This document shows positions 24,736 through 33,159 of a DNA stretch of 64,000 nt, one piece after another. The translations under genes were made by a program, and so were the position numbers. The notes under the pieces were generated by a model. That model did no database searches. It was not told where the DNA came from and saw only the letters and a program-made list of their open reading frames with translations. Numbering within the stretch: the first letter of the stretch is position 1; each line of letters starts with the position of its first letter. The stretch is from Ectothiorhodospiraceae bacterium. Its GTDB lineage: Bacteria > Pseudomonadota > Gammaproteobacteria > HK1. The stretch lies in assembly GCA_024234875.1 (NCBI GenBank), contig JACKNM010000002.1, positions 744,001-808,000 of the forward strand, written 5' to 3'.

Positions 24736-26229
24736 CTATTCCGCGTAGACCGCAGACATCAGCGAAAGTGCGATCCCGGGCTGCCAGATGACCAGGATGA
24801 GCCCGACCACCTGCAACATCACGAACGGAATGATGCCCTTGTAGATGCTCTCGATCTTCACCTCCTTCGGCGCGATCCCCTTGAGGTAGAAGAGCGCGAA
24901 CCCGAACGGCGGGGTGAGGAACGACGTCTGCAGGTTCACCGACATCAGCACGATGAACCAGAACGTGATGTGCTCCTTCGGCAGATGGTCGCCGAAGTCG
25001 AGACCGGCGACCATCGGCGCGAACACCGGCAACACGATCAGCGTGATCTCGATCCAGTCGAGGAAGAAGCCGAGGGCGAAGGTGATCGCCATGATCAGGA
25101 ACAGGAAGCCCCAATCGGTCAGGCCGGCCTCGAGGATCAGATGCTCGACGATGTCGTCACCACCAAGTGAGCGGTAGACGTAGGCGAAGCAGGTGGCGCT
25201 GATGATGATGAAGAAGATCATCGCCACCGTTCGCGCCGAGGTGTGGCACACACCCTCGAGCACGCCGAAGGTGAGCCGCCGCGCCATCAGCGCGAGGACC
25301 GTGGCGCCGAACGCACCGACCGCGCCGGCCTCGCTCGGGGTCGCCCAGCCCAGCAGGATCGAGCCCTTGATCAGGGAGATCAGGAACACTGGCGGGAAGA
25401 AGCTCCGCACCAGCAGCGGGAGCATCTGCCCCTTCGGCACCGTCAGCAGATCCGGCGGCAGCGGCGGCGCGACCGAGGGCTTCAGAGCGGCGAAGGTGGC
25501 GACGAAGATGATGTACAGCGCCGCCAGGGTCAGGCCCGGCATCAGCGCCGCCATGAACACGTTGCCCACCGACACCGACAACAGGTCGGCCATGATGATG
25601 AGCATGATGCTCGGCGGGATCAGGATTCCGAGTGTGCCGGATGCGGCGATGACGCCGCACGCCAAGCCGTGGCTGTACCCCTGCCGGATCATCGTCGGCA
25701 GCGCCAGCGCGGTCATCATGGTCACCGACGCGCCGATGATGCCGGTCATCGCCGCGAGGATGGTTCCCATCACGGTGACCGCGAGCGCCAGCGCGCCCGG
25801 GACCCGCTTGAGCAGAATCTGGACACAGTAGAGCAGGTCGTTGGCGACGCCGCTGCGCTCCATCATGACGCCCATGAACACGAACGCGGGCACCGCGACC
25901 AGCACGAGGTTCTCCGCCGCCTGACCCCAGATACGTGGCAGGAAGTTGAAGAACTCGATCAGCGAGAACATTCCGAGCAGGTAGCCGAGCAAGCCGTAGA
26001 GCATTGCCAGACCACCGAGGATGAAGGCGACCGGGAAACCGGTGAAGAGCAGGAGCGCGAGGGTCGAGAACATCAGGATCGGGAGGAAGTCCTGAATGGT
26101 GTAGAGCAGCTCCTCCTGCTCCTCGGGGCTCATACCGAGAATGGATGCGAATGCGATGCCGGCGATCACGAGGATCACCAGCGGGACCATGACCTTGCCG
26201 CTGCGGGCGATCTTCAGAATCTGCTCCAT
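24736..26229 (-). CDS. dctM: TRAP transporter large permease (DctM type)
   Basis: 497 residues with about twelve membrane helices. Diagnostic segments include FTGFPVAFILGGLAMLYGLLGYLLG, VPAFVFMGVMMERSGVANDLLY, ASGTLGILIPPSIMLIIMADLLSVSVGNVFMAALMPGL and the re-entrant-hairpin repeat near the C terminus. The N-terminal ~45 residues are an additional helix. No DctP-type binding-protein gene is nearby, so the periplasmic component must be encoded elsewhere or be unusual. Confidence 0.94.
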   Translation of the reverse strand: MEQILKIARSGKVMVPLVILVIAGIAFASILGMSPEEQEELLYTIQDFLPILMFSTLALLLFTGFPVAFILGGLAMLYGLLGYLLGMFSLIEFFNFLPRIWGQAAENLVLVAVPAFVFMGVMMERSGVANDLLYCVQILLKRVPGALALAVTVMGTILAAMTGIIGASVTMMTALALPTMIRQGYSHGLACGVIAASGTLGILIPPSIMLIIMADLLSVSVGNVFMAALMPGLTLAALYIIFVATFAALKPSVAPPLPPDLLTVPKGQMLPLLVRSFFPPVFLISLIKGSILLGWATPSEAGAVGAFGATVLALMARRLTFGVLEGVCHTSARTVAMIFFIIISATCFAYVYRSLGGDDIVEHLILEAGLTDWGFLFLIMAITFALGFFLDWIEITLIVLPVFAPMVAGLDFGDHLPKEHITFWFIVLMSVNLQTSFLTPPFGFALFYLKGIAPKEVKIESIYKGIIPFVMLQVVGLILVIWQPGIALSLMSAVYAE

Positions 26230-26780
26230 CGCTCCAAACCCGTCTTGTCAGTGGATCGGTCGCTGCGGGCGCATCACGCCCACCCGACCGCTCTGCGCGC
26301 GCCGGGCGACTCGTCGCACCGCGCGCCCCCGCGCCAGCGGAGCGTCCGGTGCCCCGCCGCGCCAGCCCGCCGCTCCGCCAGGTCGGTCGGCGAATCGGCG
26401 ATATCGTCTCGACGCGCCCTCGGCGTCACCCGAACGTGCTCGGGCAGCCACCGGTTGCCTGGTCTCGACGAGATCGAGGGGAACTCGGGTATGGCGTCGC
26501 TCGCCTCGCACCGGTGTTAGCGGGAACGGGCCCGATCCGATGCGCCCGCCGCGCGACCGGCTCGGTCCGCGCATGCGAGCCAGGCGACGGGCACTGCGCC
26601 GCGCAACCCTCCGAAACCCTCGAACGTCTCGATCTAATGTCGTTTCGAGCCTGCACGCCCCGACGCACGGGCCACATACAGGCGGCGGCATCATAAACTT
26701 GCAACCCCCGAGGAGCAACGCACCGCGATTCGTGCTGCAACGCAGCACGAATCGCGCCTCTCTCCCACGACGAGACTCGC
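26230..26780. other. Intergenic region upstream of the TRAP operon
   Basis: About 550 bases. Open frames here are Arg-rich, overlap on both strands and have no supporting ribosome binding sites; I call no gene. The region must contain the minus-strand promoter of the TRAP operon. A perfect hairpin at 26725-26755 marks the downstream flank of the BKACE gene. A short AT-richer patch at 26690-26700 lies next to it. Confidence 0.5.
26725..26755. terminator. Perfect 14-bp hairpin downstream of the BKACE gene
   Basis: Arms GCGATTCGTGCTGC and GCAGCACGAATCGC surround a three-base loop AAC. It begins 26 bases after the BKACE stop (26781, minus strand). No U-tract follows on either strand, so termination would be non-classical, or the element blocks 3' exonucleases. 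A two-fold operator is the alternative. Confidence 0.5.
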
Positions 26781-27716
26781 TCAGAAGTTGACCTGGTCTC
26801 CGCCCTTCAGCGCGAGCATCGCGCGGGCCTCGTCCGCCGTCGCGATCTCGAGCGAGAGGTTCTCCAGCACCGAGCGGATGATCGACACCTGCTCCGCGTT
26901 GGACTTCGCGAGACGACCCTTGCCGGCGTACAGGCTGTCCTCGAGGCCGACGCGCACGTTGCCGCCCATGATCGCGCTCTGGGTGACGAAGCTGAGCTGA
27001 TGACGTCCGGCCGCCAGCACGCTCCAGTAGTAGTCGTCACCGAACAGCTTGTCGGCGATGCGCTTGGCGTGCATCAGGTTCTCCGGGTCCGCACCGATAC
27101 CGCCGAGGATGCCGAAGATCGTCTGCACGAACAGCGGCGGCTTGACCAGGCCGCGGTCGAGGAAGTGCGCGAGCGTGTAGAGATGACCGATGTCGTAGCA
27201 CTCGAACTCGAACCGCGTCCCGCAAGTCTCGCCGAGCTCTTTCAGCACGCGCTCGATGTCCTTGAACGTGTTGCGGAAGATGAAGTCGCGGCTGTTCTCG
27301 AGGTGCGTGCGCTCCCACTCGTACTTGAACGACGGATAGCGATCGAGCATCGGGTACAGCCCGAAGTTCATCGAGCCCATGTTGAGCGAGCACATCTCCG
27401 GCGAGGCGCGCAATGGTGCCGCGAGACGCTCCTCCAGCGTCATGCCGTGGCCGCCGCCGGTGGTGATGTTGACCACCGCGTTGCAGGCCTGCTTGATCCG
27501 CGGCAGGAACTCCATGAACACGTCGGGCGACGGCGTCGGGCTACCGTCCTCGGGATTTCGCGCGTGCAGGTGGATGATGGCGGCTCCGGCCTCGGCTGCC
27601 GCGATCGATTGCTCCGCGATCTCGGTCGGGGTCAGCGGGAGATGTGGCGACATCGTCGGGGTGTGAATCGATCCGGTCGCCGCGCAGGTGATGATGACCT
27701 TGCCTTTCGCTGCCAT
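26781..27716 (-). CDS. BKACE-family beta-keto acid cleavage enzyme
   Basis: 311 residues. The metal site His-x-His is in IIHLHARNPEDGSPTPS (about residues 47-63), and the downstream GGHGMTLEERL, EFECYDIGHL and GGNVRVGLEDSLY segments are the family core. These enzymes use acetyl-CoA and a beta-keto acid to give acetoacetate and a CoA ester; 3-keto-5-aminohexanoate of lysine fermentation is the founding substrate, but the specificity residues vary widely. AGGAGG lies ten bases before ATG 27716. Divergent from the PaiB-type gene. Confidence 0.92.
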   Translation of the reverse strand: MAAKGKVIITCAATGSIHTPTMSPHLPLTPTEIAEQSIAAAEAGAAIIHLHARNPEDGSPTPSPDVFMEFLPRIKQACNAVVNITTGGGHGMTLEERLAAPLRASPEMCSLNMGSMNFGLYPMLDRYPSFKYEWERTHLENSRDFIFRNTFKDIERVLKELGETCGTRFEFECYDIGHLYTLAHFLDRGLVKPPLFVQTIFGILGGIGADPENLMHAKRIADKLFGDDYYWSVLAAGRHQLSFVTQSAIMGGNVRVGLEDSLYAGKGRLAKSNAEQVSIIRSVLENLSLEIATADEARAMLALKGGDQVNF

Positions 27717-27926
27717 TTCCAGGGTTCCTCCTCGGGGTGTTCGTCGCGTTCGTCGCCGCGCACGCGGCGATGACGTTTCTCGTTCGACGTCACCGTGGTC
27801 GGCGCCGGAACGGCGGTCGCGATGCCCGGTGGCGTGGGTGACGCAGTGTGCCACATCGCTCGCGGCGCGCGCGTGCTCGGCTCGCACCGATATACTCGCG
27901 TCGTCTCACCCCATGGCGTCGCGCCG

Positions 27927-28559
27927 ATGTACCGCCCCAAGCACTTCGACTGCACCGACGCTGCGATGCTCGGACGAATCACCACTGCCCATCCGTTCGC
28001 GGTGTTGGTGACCACGCTCGACGGCCGGCTCGACGCGACCCACCTGCCGGTGCTGGCCGACCACGCACGTGGGGCGCACGGCGTGCTGCGCTTCCACCTC
28101 GCGGCGGCGAACCCGGCCGCCCGTGCCCTCGACGGGACGGTCGAGGCGCTGGTGGTGTTCACCGGGCCGAACGCGTACGTCTCACCCGACTGGTACGTCA
28201 CACCGGAGCAGGTGCCGACCTGGAACTACGCCGCGGTCCACGCCTACGGCCGGCCGACGCCGGTATCCGACCCGGAAGCGGTGCTCGCCCTGCTGGCCGA
28301 CCTCAGCGCCTTCGCGGAGGGCGGGCTCGACAAGGCGCCGTGGACCATGGACAAGGTGCCGGACGCGAGGATGCGCGCGATGCTGCGCGGCATCGTGGCC
28401 TTCGAGATGCAGGTCGAGCGCATCGAGGGCAAGGCGAAGCTGAGCCAGAACCGCGCCGATGCCGACCGCGCCGGCGCCGCCGCGGCGTTGTCGAACGAGC
28501 CGGGCGAGGGTGCCCGCGCGGTGGCGGCGATGATGCGCGCGCTGGACGAGGGGCCCTGA
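27927..28559 (+). CDS. PaiB-family FMN-binding protein
   Basis: 210 residues, usual family length. The start MYRPKHFDCTDAAMLGRITTAHPFA and the segment NAYVSPDWYVTPEQVPTWNYAAVHAYG are diagnostic for PaiB (annotated as FMN-binding negative transcriptional regulators, although the fold is a flavin split barrel and no HTH is visible). The last part contains KLSQNRADADRAG, the conserved KLSQN motif. A TATACT box at 27891-27896 lies 31 bases upstream of the ATG but no good -35 accompanies it. Confidence 0.9.
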   Translation: MYRPKHFDCTDAAMLGRITTAHPFAVLVTTLDGRLDATHLPVLADHARGAHGVLRFHLAAANPAARALDGTVEALVVFTGPNAYVSPDWYVTPEQVPTWNYAAVHAYGRPTPVSDPEAVLALLADLSAFAEGGLDKAPWTMDKVPDARMRAMLRGIVAFEMQVERIEGKAKLSQNRADADRAGAAAALSNEPGEGARAVAAMMRALDEGP

Positions 28560-28620
28560 CGCCGCTGGCGACGATGCCGCGCCAGCCGGTAGCGGCGGGA
28601 CCCCGTCCCTGCCCGCGGCG

Positions 28621-29361
28621 TCAGCCCGGCTCGCCGGCCTCGACCCAGCGGCGGTATGCCGCGAGCGCCGGCTCCGCGGGCGGATAGAGACCCACGACCT
28701 CCGCCCCGCGCTTCACCTCGAGCTGCACGAAGCGCTCGAATCGCTCCTGCTCGACGCCGGCCTCGGCGACCTCGGCCGCCATCGCTCGCGGCACCACGAC
28801 GACGCCGTCCGCGTCGCCGACCACCACGTCCCCCGGTGCCACCAGGATCCCGCCGCAGCCGATGAGCTCGCCGTATCCCGCGAAGACCAATCCGGTGATG
28901 CTCGGGGGCGCGGCCGCGCCGGAGCAGAACACCGGGAGACCGACACGCCGCACCTCGGTCACGTCGCGAACCGGCGCATCGCTGACCGCCGCCACCACGC
29001 CCTTGTACGCCAGCCGTGCGACCAGGATGTCACCCAAGGTGGCCGCGGCGGTGCACCCGCAGGCGTCGATCACCATCGCCTGCCCGCTCGGGCAGCCGTC
29101 GATGGCGTCACGGAACGAGGGTGAGGCGGCATAGCTCTCGGGTGTCGCCAGGTCCTCCCGACCGGGGACGAAGCGAACGGTGAATGCCTCGCCGGCCACG
29201 CGCGGCGCGTCGGGATGCAGCGGCCGCACCCCCTGCATCCAGGTGCTGCGCACGCCGCGCTTGAGCATCACCATGTTGAGGGTCGCGGTGCTGACGGTGC
29301 GCAGGCGGTCGATCACCGCCGGGTCGAGTGGACCGCGCTCGAGCTGGACCTGGGTGGGCAT
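28621..29361 (-). CDS. Second RraA-like protein
   Basis: 246 residues. The core is DILVARLAYKGVVAAVSDAPVRDVTEVRRVGLPVFCSG, with the pyruvate/metal-binding Asp/Arg pattern, then GILVAPGDVVVGDADGVVVVP. A family-characteristic N-terminal helix RLRTVSTATLNMVMLKRG precedes it. The N terminus resembles the 4-hydroxy-4-methyl-2-oxoglutarate aldolase branch rather than RNase E regulators. ATG at 29361 has GAGGAG about twelve bases upstream. It follows an SDR gene on the same strand by 131 bases. Sequence differs strongly from the other RraA at 7515-8216, so this is not a recent duplicate. Confidence 0.88.
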   Translation of the reverse strand: MPTQVQLERGPLDPAVIDRLRTVSTATLNMVMLKRGVRSTWMQGVRPLHPDAPRVAGEAFTVRFVPGREDLATPESYAASPSFRDAIDGCPSGQAMVIDACGCTAAATLGDILVARLAYKGVVAAVSDAPVRDVTEVRRVGLPVFCSGAAAPPSITGLVFAGYGELIGCGGILVAPGDVVVGDADGVVVVPRAMAAEVAEAGVEQERFERFVQLEVKRGAEVVGLYPPAEPALAAYRRWVEAGEPG

Positions 29362-29492
29362 GGCCTCGGTTTTCTCCTCACTGGTGCCGAGCAAGCGAAG
29401 CGGCGAGGTTAGCACGCCGCATCGCCGACGAGCCGTGCCCCGGATGCTCTCCATCATGGCGCCGCCCGGGGGCGGCAGGCACCAGGCGCGAC

Positions 29493-30236
29493 TCAGTAGG
29501 TCGCCCGCCCACCCGAGAGGTCGAAGACCGCCCCGGTGTTGAACGAGCACTCGGCCGAGGCGAGCCACGCCACCAATGCCGCCACCTCCTCGACCCGGCC
29601 GAGGCGTTGCATCGGGCTCTTCGCGATCATGGTCGCCACGTGCTGGTCGCTCATCTGGGCGAGGATCTCGGTGTCGACCGCCGCCGGCGCGATGCAGTTG
29701 ACCAGCACGCCGGTGCGCGCGAGCTCCTTGCCCAGTGACTTCGTGAGCGCGATCACCCCGGCCTTGGCGGCGCTGTAGGCCGACGCGTTGGGCGTGCCCT
29801 CCTTCCCGGCCAGCGAGGCGACGTTGACCACCCGGCCGTAACCGTGGGCCTTCATGTCCCCGACCACCGCCCGGCAGCAGTGGAAGACGCCGATCAGGTT
29901 CACCTCGACGATCCGGCGCCACTCCTCGGGGTCGTAGCGCTCGAGCGGCACCGTCGAGCCGGCGAAGCCGGCGTTGTTGACCAGCACGTCGATGCGCCCG
30001 TGCTGGGCTCGGGTGTCGTCGGCGGCACGCTCGACGGCGGCCAGATCGGTGACGTCGACCACCCGCCCGGTAAGCCCCCGGGCACCGTCCTGGGCGCGCA
30101 GCAAGGCGGTGATGGCCGCAGCGTCCCGGTCCCAGAGATCCACCGTCGCACCGCTGGCGAGACAACGCCGGGCGACCGCGAGGCCGATGCCCCGCGCGCC
30201 GCCGGTCACCACCACCACCCGGTTCTCGAGATCCAT
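29493..30236 (-). CDS. Classical SDR oxidoreductase
   Basis: About 247 residues from MDLENRVVVVTGGARGIGLAV; TGGARGIG binds the cofactor, NNAG follows near residue 85, and the catalytic Ser-Tyr-Lys set is in NVASLAGKEG and YSAAKAGVIAL. Asp after beta2 (VDLWDRD) points to NAD(H). Start uncertain: GTG at 30254 and TTG at 30245 are also in frame, and GAGG is best spaced for TTG 30245. Divergent from the AtuA pair, with about 120 bases between. Confidence 0.9.
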   Translation of the reverse strand: MDLENRVVVVTGGARGIGLAVARRCLASGATVDLWDRDAAAITALLRAQDGARGLTGRVVDVTDLAAVERAADDTRAQHGRIDVLVNNAGFAGSTVPLERYDPEEWRRIVEVNLIGVFHCCRAVVGDMKAHGYGRVVNVASLAGKEGTPNASAYSAAKAGVIALTKSLGKELARTGVLVNCIAPAAVDTEILAQMSDQHVATMIAKSPMQRLGRVEEVAALVAWLASAECSFNTGAVFDLSGGRATY

Positions 30237-30355
30237 CCGGTTCAATTGCGTCACCCTCGCGTGGTCAGCCCGCGGCGCGAAACTGTAACATCGCGCCCGA
30301 CGTCGCCCGCGGTGCGCGCGACCGGCCGCGCGGTGGCGACGAGGAGGTGAGGAAG

Positions 30356-31720
30356 ATGAGTGGCGACACGGTGTACATCGGCTGCGGCGCCGGCTTCGCC
30401 GGTGACCGATTCGACGCGGCGGGGCCGGTGGTGCGCACGCTCGCCCGGCGCGACGGGCCGCGCTATCTCATCTTCGAGGTGCTGGCCGAGCGGACCCTCG
30501 CCATCGCCCAGCGCCTGCGCCGCGAGGACCCGGAAGCCGGCTACTCGCCCTTCCTCGACGACTACGTGCGGCCGGTGCTGGCCGACTGCGTCGCCAACCG
30601 CATCCGCATCGTGTCGAACTTCGGCGCCGCGAACCCCCTGGGTGCCGCGCGGCGCATCCAGGCGATCGCCGCCGAGCTGGGAATCGAGAACCTGAAGGTC
30701 GGCGTGGTCGAGGGCGACGATCTGCTCGGAATCATGAGCGCGGACGAGGTGCGCGCGCTGCCGACGGTCGAGGGTCTGCCGCTCGCCGGCGTCGACCTCG
30801 TCGCCGCCAACGCCTACCTCGGCGCACGCCCGGTCGCGGCGGCCCTGGCGCTCGGCGCCGACGTGGTCGCGGTCGGGCGCTGCACCGACGTCGCCCTCAC
30901 CCTCGGCCCGCTAATCCACGAGTTCGGCTGGGCCGAGGACGACTGGGATCGTCTCGCCGCCGGCACCGTCGCCGGGCACCTCCTCGAGTGCGGTGCCCAG
31001 GTCACCGGCTCGTACTTCGCCGATCCGGGCTACAAGGACGTCCCGGCGCTGGCGCGGGTGGGCTTCCCGATCGGCGAGATCGGGCGCGACGGCTCGGTCG
31101 TCATCACCAAGGCCGAGGACACTGGCGGCATGGTGTCGGAGCGGACCGTGAAGGAGCAGATCCTCTACGAGGTCCACGACCCGAGCGCCTACCTCACCCC
31201 CGACGTGGTGCTCGACCTCACCGGGGTCGAGGTCCGCCAGGTCGGCCCCGACCGCGTCGCGGTGATCGGGGCCGCCGGCCACCCGCGACCACCGACGTTG
31301 AAGGCCACGGTGTCACTCGACGGCGGCTGGCTCGGCGAGGCCGAGATGTCCTACGCCGGCCCCAACGCGCTGGCCCGCGCCGAGCTGGCGGTCGAGGTGC
31401 TGCGCGAGCGGTTCGCCACCCTCGGCGTCAACAGTCCCGTGCGCTACGACATCATCGGGGTGATGAGCACCTTCGACGGCGACGGCGCGCCGTTGCGCAA
31501 GGCGGCGGCGCCGTCGCCCGACGGCGACTATCGAGTCCGCGTCGCGGTGCGCTCGCTCGACCGCAAGGTCGCCGAGCGGGTGACCAACGAGGTGCTGGCC
31601 CTCTACTGCTGCGGACCGGCCGGCGGTGGCGGTCAGCGCCAGTCGATCACCAGCCAGATCCAGACCGCGTCGGTGCTCGTCGACCGCGACCGGGTGCGAC
31701 CACGGGTGGCGCTGGCATGA
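30356..31720 (+). CDS. AtuA-like protein (DUF1446), N-terminal part
   Basis: 454 residues. The N terminus VYIGCGAGFAGDRFDAAGPVVRTL, and the blocks FGAANPLGAARRIQAIAAELG and GRCTDVALTLGPLIHEFGW, define the DUF1446/AtuA family. AtuA belongs to the acyclic terpene (citronellol/geranial) utilisation cluster in Pseudomonas but its reaction is not established. Single-chain AtuA is about 590 residues; here the C-terminal domain is encoded separately (31717-32118), overlapping by ATGA. AGGAGG lies eight bases before ATG 30356. A true terpene pathway is not evident in the window (no biotin carboxylase pair). Confidence 0.88.
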   Translation: MSGDTVYIGCGAGFAGDRFDAAGPVVRTLARRDGPRYLIFEVLAERTLAIAQRLRREDPEAGYSPFLDDYVRPVLADCVANRIRIVSNFGAANPLGAARRIQAIAAELGIENLKVGVVEGDDLLGIMSADEVRALPTVEGLPLAGVDLVAANAYLGARPVAAALALGADVVAVGRCTDVALTLGPLIHEFGWAEDDWDRLAAGTVAGHLLECGAQVTGSYFADPGYKDVPALARVGFPIGEIGRDGSVVITKAEDTGGMVSERTVKEQILYEVHDPSAYLTPDVVLDLTGVEVRQVGPDRVAVIGAAGHPRPPTLKATVSLDGGWLGEAEMSYAGPNALARAELAVEVLRERFATLGVNSPVRYDIIGVMSTFDGDGAPLRKAAAPSPDGDYRVRVAVRSLDRKVAERVTNEVLALYCCGPAGGGGQRQSITSQIQTASVLVDRDRVRPRVALA

Positions 31721-32118
31721 GCGCGTCACCCGCGTCCGGCGAGGAGATGGTGCGCGTGCGTCTGCACGAGGTCGCGCACGCCCGTACCGGCGACAAGGGC
31801 AACCGCCTGAACGTGAGCCTCTTCCCGTACGACCCGCAGGCGTGGCCGCTGCTCGCCGAGCAGGTCACCGAGGCTCGGGTGCTCGAGCGGTACCGCCACC
31901 GCGGCGCGAGCGCGGTGCGCCGCCACGACCTGCCGCGTCTGCCCGGCTTCAACTTCGTCATCGACGACGTCCTCGAGGGCGGCGTCAACGGCAGCCTGAA
32001 TCTCGACGGGCACGGCAAGAGCCTCTCGTTCCTGCTCCTCACCCTCGAGGTCGAGGTGCCGGCGCGGCTCGCCCTGCACCCGGATCGGACCGTCGGCCAG
32101 GCAAGCGTCGAAAAGTAG
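31717..32118 (+). CDS. AtuA C-terminal-domain-like protein, 133 residues
   Basis: The product corresponds to the C-terminal domain of longer AtuA proteins: VRLHEVAHARTGDKGNRLNVSLFPYDP, followed by RHDLPRLPGFNFVIDDVLEGGVNGSLNLDGHGKSLSFLLLTLEVEVP. ATGA overlap with the AtuA-like gene means coupled translation and probably a two-subunit protein. The first ~10 residues before EEMVRV are variable-looking. Confidence 0.87.
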   Translation: MSASPASGEEMVRVRLHEVAHARTGDKGNRLNVSLFPYDPQAWPLLAEQVTEARVLERYRHRGASAVRRHDLPRLPGFNFVIDDVLEGGVNGSLNLDGHGKSLSFLLLTLEVEVPARLALHPDRTVGQASVEK

Positions 32119-32129
32119 AGGTGTGCGGG

Positions 32130-33125
32130 ATGCGGATTACCGTGATCGGAGCCGGCGCGATGGGCGGCAGCTTCGGCGCCGCGCTGGCCCTGAACGGCCA
32201 CGAGGTGAGCCTGGTCGACGTCTGGGAGCCGCACGTCGCGGCGATACGCGATGACGGGCTGCGCCTGCGAGGCGCGCTCGGCGAGCACCGGTTGCGGATC
32301 CCGATCTCGACCGAGCCACCGGGCGGTGCCGACGTCGCAATCGTGTTCGTCGACAGCAACGCGACCCGCGATGTCATCCCGACCGTGGCGAGCGCGCTCG
32401 CGCCGGACGGCTTCGCGGTGACGTTCCAGAACGGCGTCGGCAACGTGGAGACGTTGCAGGCGGGGCTCGGGCGGGCGCGGGTGGTCGGCGGCTCGAGCAT
32501 GTGCAGCGCCGCGGTCCTCGGCCCCGGCGACGTGATCCTGACTCATCTCGCGCCGACCTCGATCGGTGAGCCCGACGGCGGCGCCTCCGACCGGGTCGAG
32601 GCGCTGGCCCGCGCGCTGCGTGACGCCGGGCTCGAGTCCAAGGTCGACGCGTCGATCATGACCACCATCTGGCAGAAGTTCCTGCTGAACGCGGCGATCA
32701 ACGCGCTGTGCGCCGCCACCGGTCTGCGCCTCGGCGAGATCGCAAGGCTGCCGGAGCTCGACGCACTGCAGGATCGGGTGATGGACGAGGCGATGGCGGT
32801 CACCCGCGCGAAGGGCATTCGGGTCTCGGAGCCGGACATCCGCGCCACCATCAAGGCCCAGTGCCGGCTCAAGTTCAGCAAGCCCTCGATGCTGCAGCAC
32901 ATCGAGGCCGCCAAGCGCACCGAGATCGACGCCATCAACGGTGCCCTGGTGCGCGAGGGTCGGGCGCTCGGGGTGCCGACGCCGTACAACGAGGCGGTGG
33001 TCGCCCTGCTCAAGGGACGCGAGCTGGCGCGGCAGCGGGCCATCGCCGAGCCGGCGGTCGACTACGCCGCCTGGGAGGCGCTGGCCCAGAGTGGCGACGC
33101 CGCGGCCGAGCCGCCGGTGGCATGA
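32130..33125 (+). CDS. Ketopantoate reductase (PanE/ApbA)-family oxidoreductase
   Basis: 331 residues. Rossmann motif GAGAMGGSFGAALALNGH at residues 7-24, NGVGNVE near 107-112, and the catalytic-lysine helix TTIWQKFLLNAAINALCAATG. This is the 2-dehydropantoate 2-reductase fold (NADPH-dependent reduction of 2-keto acids). Family members outside CoA synthesis are common and the gene lies with AtuA-like genes, so a catabolic 2-keto-acid or hydroxy-acid role is equally likely. Twelve bases follow the AtuA C-domain gene. Start ATG 32130 preceded by GAGGTG. Confidence 0.88.
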   Translation: MRITVIGAGAMGGSFGAALALNGHEVSLVDVWEPHVAAIRDDGLRLRGALGEHRLRIPISTEPPGGADVAIVFVDSNATRDVIPTVASALAPDGFAVTFQNGVGNVETLQAGLGRARVVGGSSMCSAAVLGPGDVILTHLAPTSIGEPDGGASDRVEALARALRDAGLESKVDASIMTTIWQKFLLNAAINALCAATGLRLGEIARLPELDALQDRVMDEAMAVTRAKGIRVSEPDIRATIKAQCRLKFSKPSMLQHIEAAKRTEIDAINGALVREGRALGVPTPYNEAVVALLKGRELARQRAIAEPAVDYAAWEALAQSGDAAAEPPVA

Positions 33126-33159
33126 CCGCGGCCTCGCGCGCGATCGCGGCGCTCACCGC

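Noticed and set aside
26248..26748. 166-residue frame in the TRAP upstream region
   Set aside because: Very Arg-rich, no ribosome binding site, and runs into the palindrome; likely chance.
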